Source: Pseudomonadota bacterium
GTDB lineage: Bacteria > Pseudomonadota > Gammaproteobacteria > Steroidobacterales > Steroidobacteraceae
NCBI GenBank assembly: GCA_016703895.1
Contig: JADJBE010000007.1
Location: forward strand, 124,001-188,000
Direction of reading: 5' to 3'
DNA length: 64,000 nt
The notes under the pieces were generated by a model, which saw only the letters and a program-made list of their open reading frames with translations, was not told the DNA's origin and did no database searches. This document shows positions 61,370-64,000 of this stretch, piece by piece. The translations under genes were made by a program, and so were the position numbers. The number at the start of each line of letters is the position of its first letter. Position 1 is the stretch's first letter.

Positions 61370-61968
61370 TCCACGCAGACGCGTCTCATAAGCTCTACCA
61401 ATCTTGTCTACCAACTCGGAATCTCCGCACAGATCAGCGATGCCAGCGGCCGCGAGCCAAGATAGAGCAGACGCGGAAGAGAGAACTGCTAATATTTCAT
61501 CGTCGCTGTAGTTGGACCGCACTTCGTCGCGAGTGAGGCGACGCTGTATCTGCGCCGAACCGCCGTGAGTGAAATCACAGAGTTTGGCCCACGCCTTTTC
61601 TTTGTATTCCTTGAGACCAGCTCCCTCGAATGCATCAACGGACCCGAGCGCAGCAAGCATTCAGCTAGCCGATGGAGGCTCTCCGCCACGTGCGAATGCA
61701 TCGACCTCCTCTTCGCTTGCGCAGTGCCGTGCCGTGCCCAAGCACCCCGAGTGAAAGCCTCAAATTGAAGTCTGTATAGCGCAAATGCTGATCCGTAGAA
61801 CCCGAACTCTATTAGCACATGAATCGCTCTGTGGTGTTCGATGCATAGGTGGTGAAGGGCGACGCTCAGTCGAGAACGAGTACTAGACGGGAATGACGCA
61901 CCTTCGAGCAAGACCGCACAGGCTTCGATCCACGACCTTGACGCTTGCTGCTGCTCAGAGAGCCCCAT
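61361..61968 (-). pseudogene. Hypothetical protein (DUF6988-like), frameshift plus internal stop
   Basis: The first frame gives SRLSVALHHLCIEHHRAIHV, LIEFGFYGSAFALYRLQFEA and FTRGAWARHGTAQA, typical of a helical family common in integron and mobile regions. Near 61713 the frame shifts by one missing base to EEVDAFARGGEPPSAS, which meets an in-frame TGA. Directly after it, the same frame resumes with MLAALGSVDAFEGAGLKEYK, DFTHGGSAQIQRRLTRDE and LADLCG-like helices to the end. Two lesions make it very probably dead. The family name is from memory and should be treated as tentative. Confidence 0.6.
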
Positions 61969-61969
61969 A

Positions 61970-62066
61970 AAGACCGCGCAGTATCGCCGCCGAATACCAC
62001 AGCGACGAGGGCACCGCCAGCGGGCTTCGCCAGCTGGCGGCAGTCGACTCGAGCGCGATGTTAGGC
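61970..62066 (-). other. Long attC-like site with central inverted repeat
   Basis: The minus-strand RYYYAAC end is GCCTAAC (62066-62060). Inside it an 8-bp perfect inverted repeat CCGCCAGC/GCTGGCGG (62014-62040) encloses a GCTTCG-type loop, as in many attC centres. The far GTTRRRY end, expected near 61970 just before the next gene, is not recognisable. Conceptual translation of this kind of element often appears as an ALESTAAS-like tail on cassette proteins (recalled, not searched). Confidence 0.45.
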
Positions 62067-62102
62067 GCTGCCCTACTGTTGTACGCGGAATTCAAGTGAA
62101 TC

Positions 62103-62489
62103 TTAAGACCAGCGCTGAACTGCTTCCGCGCTGTCATCAGGCCGGGAATTGAAGCAGATCCTGGCTTGTGGAGCGTGTTCGTGGACAACGTTGATCAGCT
62201 TCTCAAAGAACAGAAGGTTCTTGGGGATTGATCGTACTCCGGCTCCGATCAGGACGCAGTCATAGCGGTTCCGCTTTATGCTATCCGTAACGATGACTGC
62301 AGCAGACGCGGGATCGGAATCAGTTAGGCATAGCTCCGCCTCGTAGCCGAGTGCGCTGAGCTTGGCCACATCCTGATCCAATCCCGCCTGAACTTTTTCC
62401 GCGTCCAGATGGGCGAAGGGGGCGTAAGCCGGATCAGAACAGTCGATTTTGGTGGGCTCCAAACCTATGAGGACAACCTTCTTCGTCAT
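62103..62489 (-). CDS. Hypothetical cassette protein, 128 residues
   Basis: This is a soluble alpha/beta protein starting at ATG with AAGGAG 7 nt upstream. The sequence alternates strands and helices (KKVVLIGLEPTKIDCSD, QDVAKLSALGYEAELCLTDS, SIKRNRYDCVLIGAGVRSIP, NLLFFEKLINVVHEHAP), like a small Rossmann or response-regulator-like fold without a visible phospho-acceptor pattern. It is bounded by attC-like sites on both sides, which suggests it is a complete gene cassette. No family is recognised. Confidence 0.65.
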   Translation of the reverse strand: MTKKVVLIGLEPTKIDCSDPAYAPFAHLDAEKVQAGLDQDVAKLSALGYEAELCLTDSDPASAAVIVTDSIKRNRYDCVLIGAGVRSIPKNLLFFEKLINVVHEHAPQARICFNSRPDDSAEAVQRWS

Positions 62490-62546
62490 GAGCAATCTCC
62501 TTACGGTCAGCTGAATGAGACTACGATATTGCAACCACGTTCAGTC

Positions 62547-62606
62547 GCCTATCGCCTGAATTAAGTCGGGTCGTGAAGCGACGTTGGCTTAAACGAATTG
62601 TTAGGT
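62547..62606 (-). other. Integron attC site (near-canonical 60 bp)
   Basis: Read on the minus strand: ACCTAAC (R'', 62606-62600), then AATTCGTTTAAGCC, a short central stem around GCTTC, CCGACTTAATTCAGGCG and GATAGGC (R', 62553-62547, one mismatch to GTTAGGC). This is very close to the classical 59-base-element layout, as in the aadA cassettes. The stop codon of the 132-residue protein lies inside R'', a common cassette arrangement. Confidence 0.8.
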
Positions 62607-62999
62607 GGCACCGATGGCCGCCCATGACAAAAAACCCACGGCGCCAAGGGCAACCCAGCCGGGATGGCGCCCACGAGTACCCACTAGTACGAGCAGTGCG
62701 CCTGCCAGGAAACCAGCTGCCGAGGCACCCAGCACTGAACTTGCTGACAAAGCGACTCCCGGATTTTGCGCGAGTTGCCACAGTAACCCGGCAAAGGCCC
62801 AACCGAACACCGATGCGAGATGCCACGTAACCCACAAGATCCGCACATTGCGCCCCTGCAGCAGTGGGCCAGGCAGGGAACGAACAAGTGAGGACTGCCG
62901 CAGGTGCCGAAAGATTAGCCGCTCCCCCAGCAGCGAGTGCACAACGCCGGTGACAATTGCGAGAACAGCGGCAGTAGCGAGTAGTGGCTGCATGGTCAT
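62601..62999 (-). CDS. Small four-helix membrane protein, probable cassette
   Basis: The encoded protein is 132 residues with four hydrophobic segments: LLATAAVLAIVTGVVHSLLG, ILWVTWHLASVFGWAFAGLL, LSASSVLGASAAGFLAGALL and WVALGAVGFLSWAAIGA. It has a conserved-looking HSLLGERLIFRHLRQ after the first helix. It resembles small hypothetical membrane proteins found in cassette arrays. Its TAA is inside the attC R'' heptamer. CAGGA precedes the ATG. Confidence 0.65.
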   Translation of the reverse strand: MTMQPLLATAAVLAIVTGVVHSLLGERLIFRHLRQSSLVRSLPGPLLQGRNVRILWVTWHLASVFGWAFAGLLWQLAQNPGVALSASSVLGASAAGFLAGALLVLVGTRGRHPGWVALGAVGFLSWAAIGAT

Positions 63000-63404
63000 C
63001 CTGATGTTTGTTGTGCCGCCAAGCGGCTAAGTTCAGCCGCAGCGAGCCGGCTTTTCAGCACGCGAGCGAGCCGCGATGAGGTGAGTGCTCGGTGTCCTCG
63101 CTCGCGGCGGAGAACTCTATCGATAGTGGCCCGCTCTCGAGAAAGATGATCGAGCCACCGAGTGCGCTTACGCCGACGAGGGCAAGTACTGAGATCATGA
63201 TTCGCATGCGCTACGCATCGTGTCGTCTAATACGGGGATAAACGGCCGGCTGCCGTGGATTCGATTGACACTTTGTCCCACTCGGACCGCTTCTTCCTGA
63301 CGTTGAAGCTGTAGAACAATCTGTTTTGAGCACGCCGCGCGCAGGTGCCATGACAACGCACCTTATCGGTCACGCGTGCGCTCCAGAAAATGGTTAGACG
63401 CCAA
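63000..63404. other. 405-bp stretch with only one tiny reading frame
   Basis: The stretch contains GTTAGAC (63393-63399) just after the stop of the next gene and GTCTAAT (63224-63230), which could be the ends of a degenerate attC about 176 bp long, a 50-codon frame at 63055-63207, and a GCCGCCAAGCGGC hairpin (63016-63028). I see no other gene, RNA or repeat. Confidence 0.35.
63055..63207 (-). CDS. Possible small membrane or secreted peptide
   Basis: This is a 50-codon frame, MRIMISVLALVGVSALGGSI followed by IFLESGPLSIEFSAASEDTE and a short Cys-ending tail. The N-terminal hydrophobic segment would be a signal or single TM helix. There is no Shine-Dalgarno. It lies where a cassette gene would be expected, between attC-like heptamers. 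Support is modest. Confidence 0.3.
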   Translation of the reverse strand: MRIMISVLALVGVSALGGSIIFLESGPLSIEFSAASEDTEHSPHRGSLAC

Positions 63405-63809
63405 CTACTTTTGGACACGTGCGTACTGCTCTTTGAGCTGGGGAAGCACGAAGCGAAAATTATTCACCAAATCCTCAACGGTGCGAGTTGGACGAGGAAA
63501 CCATATTGCATATACACCCCAGCGCTCAGAATCGGGTGCCAAGATCTCTTGGAGGGGGTCGCTACCAACCTCCCATACCAGTCCCGCTCTTGCACCGTCC
63601 GGGGCAATCACAAAAGCATCCCCGCTCGTGCACCCGACTGGGTGTTCGAATTCCGTGATCGAACCAAGACACCAACCATCGAGGCAGGTCTCGGGAACGA
63701 CCACAAAGCCGTGATATACCGGACTACCGGCGGGCCGAGCGAGAAATCCCGGCAAGCTGTGATCGCTCGACGAAGCGTCTGGATCGTTAGTGATGCGTCG
63801 GCCGTTCAT
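63405..63809 (-). CDS. Hypothetical cassette protein, 134 residues
   Basis: This soluble beta-rich protein contains VYHGFVVVPETCLDGWCLGS, ITEFEHPVGCTSGDAFVIAP, DGARAGLVWEVGSDPLQEIL and ERWGVYAIWFPRPTRTVEDL, ending VLPQLKEQYARVQK. I recall similar small proteins as cargo of integron arrays but cannot name a function. The ATG is 4 bp from the R' heptamer GTTAAAC of the adjacent attC, and the stop is 5 bp from a GTCTAAC heptamer, so gene and sites together look like one cassette. Confidence 0.7.
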   Translation of the reverse strand: MNGRRITNDPDASSSDHSLPGFLARPAGSPVYHGFVVVPETCLDGWCLGSITEFEHPVGCTSGDAFVIAPDGARAGLVWEVGSDPLQEILAPDSERWGVYAIWFPRPTRTVEDLVNNFRFVLPQLKEQYARVQK

Positions 63810-63812
63810 TTC

Positions 63813-63872
63813 GTTTAACGCCCAGCATCAGCGGCGGCGCTCAGCGCCGTCCGCTGCATGCTGTTGTTGGGC
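63813..63872 (-). other. Integron attC site with extrahelical bases (60 bp)
   Basis: On the minus strand GCCCAAC (63872-63866) and GTTAAAC (63819-63813) are proper RYYYAAC and GTTRRRY ends. The arms pair almost perfectly (CAGCATCAGCGGCGGCGC against CAGCATGCAGCGGACGGCGC), leaving two unpaired bases on one arm. Such extrahelical bases direct strand choice by the integrase in known attC sites. The loop is the short TCA. This is the clearest attC in the window. Confidence 0.85.
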
Positions 63873-63889
63873 CGCCAACCGGTATCCAA

Positions 63890-64000
63890 TTATTCATCGT
63901 TCCCAAACGCTATATCCGAATGCAGCGGGCCGTCTCGATCAATGATCATCACTTGAACGAAGCGTATTCGCAGTGTCACCGTCGTACCATCGGGCGAGGA
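63890..64000 (-). CDS. 3' end of a further cassette gene (partial)
   Basis: The last 36 codons of a minus-strand gene run in from beyond the window: SSPDGTTVTLRIRFVQVMII, then DRDGPLHSDIAFGNDE and TAA. The stop lies 18 bp before the attC R'' heptamer, as expected for a cassette gene. The family cannot be judged from this fragment. Confidence 0.55.
   Translation of the reverse strand, partial: SSPDGTTVTLRIRFVQVMIIDRDGPLHSDIAFGNDE

Noticed and set aside
60241..64000. CRISPR array or insertion sequence in the accessory end
   Set aside because: There are no regularly spaced direct repeats and no transposase or terminal inverted repeats; the short elements fit attC sites better.

Overview
The window is GC-rich bacterial chromosome, densely coded on both strands, with many ATGA-type start/stop overlaps. 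The order lptD-surA-pdxA-rsmA-apaG-apaH, amgK-murU beside it, kynurenine-pathway genes, folA-thyA-lgt and a tRNA-Arg(TCG) point to a gammaproteobacterium, probably near Xanthomonadales, Nevskiales or Steroidobacterales. That placement is inferred from synteny and protein character; no rRNA is present.

Layout. 0-0.9 kb: 3' part of an ABC-F ATPase carrying a +1 frameshift. 1.0-4.8 kb: a two-gene molybdoenzyme operon of the pyrogallol-phloroglucinol transhydroxylase / resorcinol hydroxylase type, with an extra SCP2-like N-terminal domain on the large subunit and one iron-sulfur cluster's ligands missing from the small subunit. 4.8-7.8 kb: a truncated luciferase-like monooxygenase, tRNA-Arg, a lipoprotein, an LpxL-type acyltransferase and a small secreted protein. 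7.8-13.2 kb: molybdenum cofactor genes moeA (frameshifted), moaA, moaC, a mobA-moaD fusion, moaE and moeB-rhodanese, which could supply the cofactor to the molybdoenzyme. 13.2-24.7 kb: accessory metabolism and envelope proteins (hydrolase, methyltransferase with a broken SnoaL-like gene, DUF819, two Tat-signal aldo/keto reductases, CMD/MarR/DUF1761, an Ig-repeat lipoprotein, a damaged cNMP-binding patatin phospholipase).

24.7-29.9 kb: selD, an acyl-CoA dehydrogenase homologue without the usual catalytic Glu, a phosphoglycerate-mutase-like and an NMN-adenylyltransferase-like gene, and a TauE exporter. 30.0-34.1 kb: 3-hydroxyanthranilate dioxygenase, lipB-lipA, murU-amgK. 34.1-41.3 kb: outer membrane biogenesis and housekeeping genes (lptD, surA, pdxA, rsmA, apaG, apaH). 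41.5-45.5 kb: kynB-like cyclase, kynU, kmo, folA; together with the dioxygenase these give most of the tryptophan-to-quinolinate route. 45.6-60.3 kb: a large secreted DUF11 protein, a SET-domain protein with a histone-like tail, thyA, lgt, rlmI, a DUF255 protein, a DNA glycosylase, an FMN hydroxyacid dehydrogenase, HIT, an L,D-transpeptidase and a DEAD-box helicase.

60.3-64 kb: lower-GC short genes, all on the minus strand, separated by integron attC-like sites, two of them near-canonical. This looks like the distal end of an integron cassette array; attI and any integrase would lie to the right of the window. Several genes in the window carry frameshifts or stops. These may be real decay or assembly indels, and the sequence alone cannot decide.
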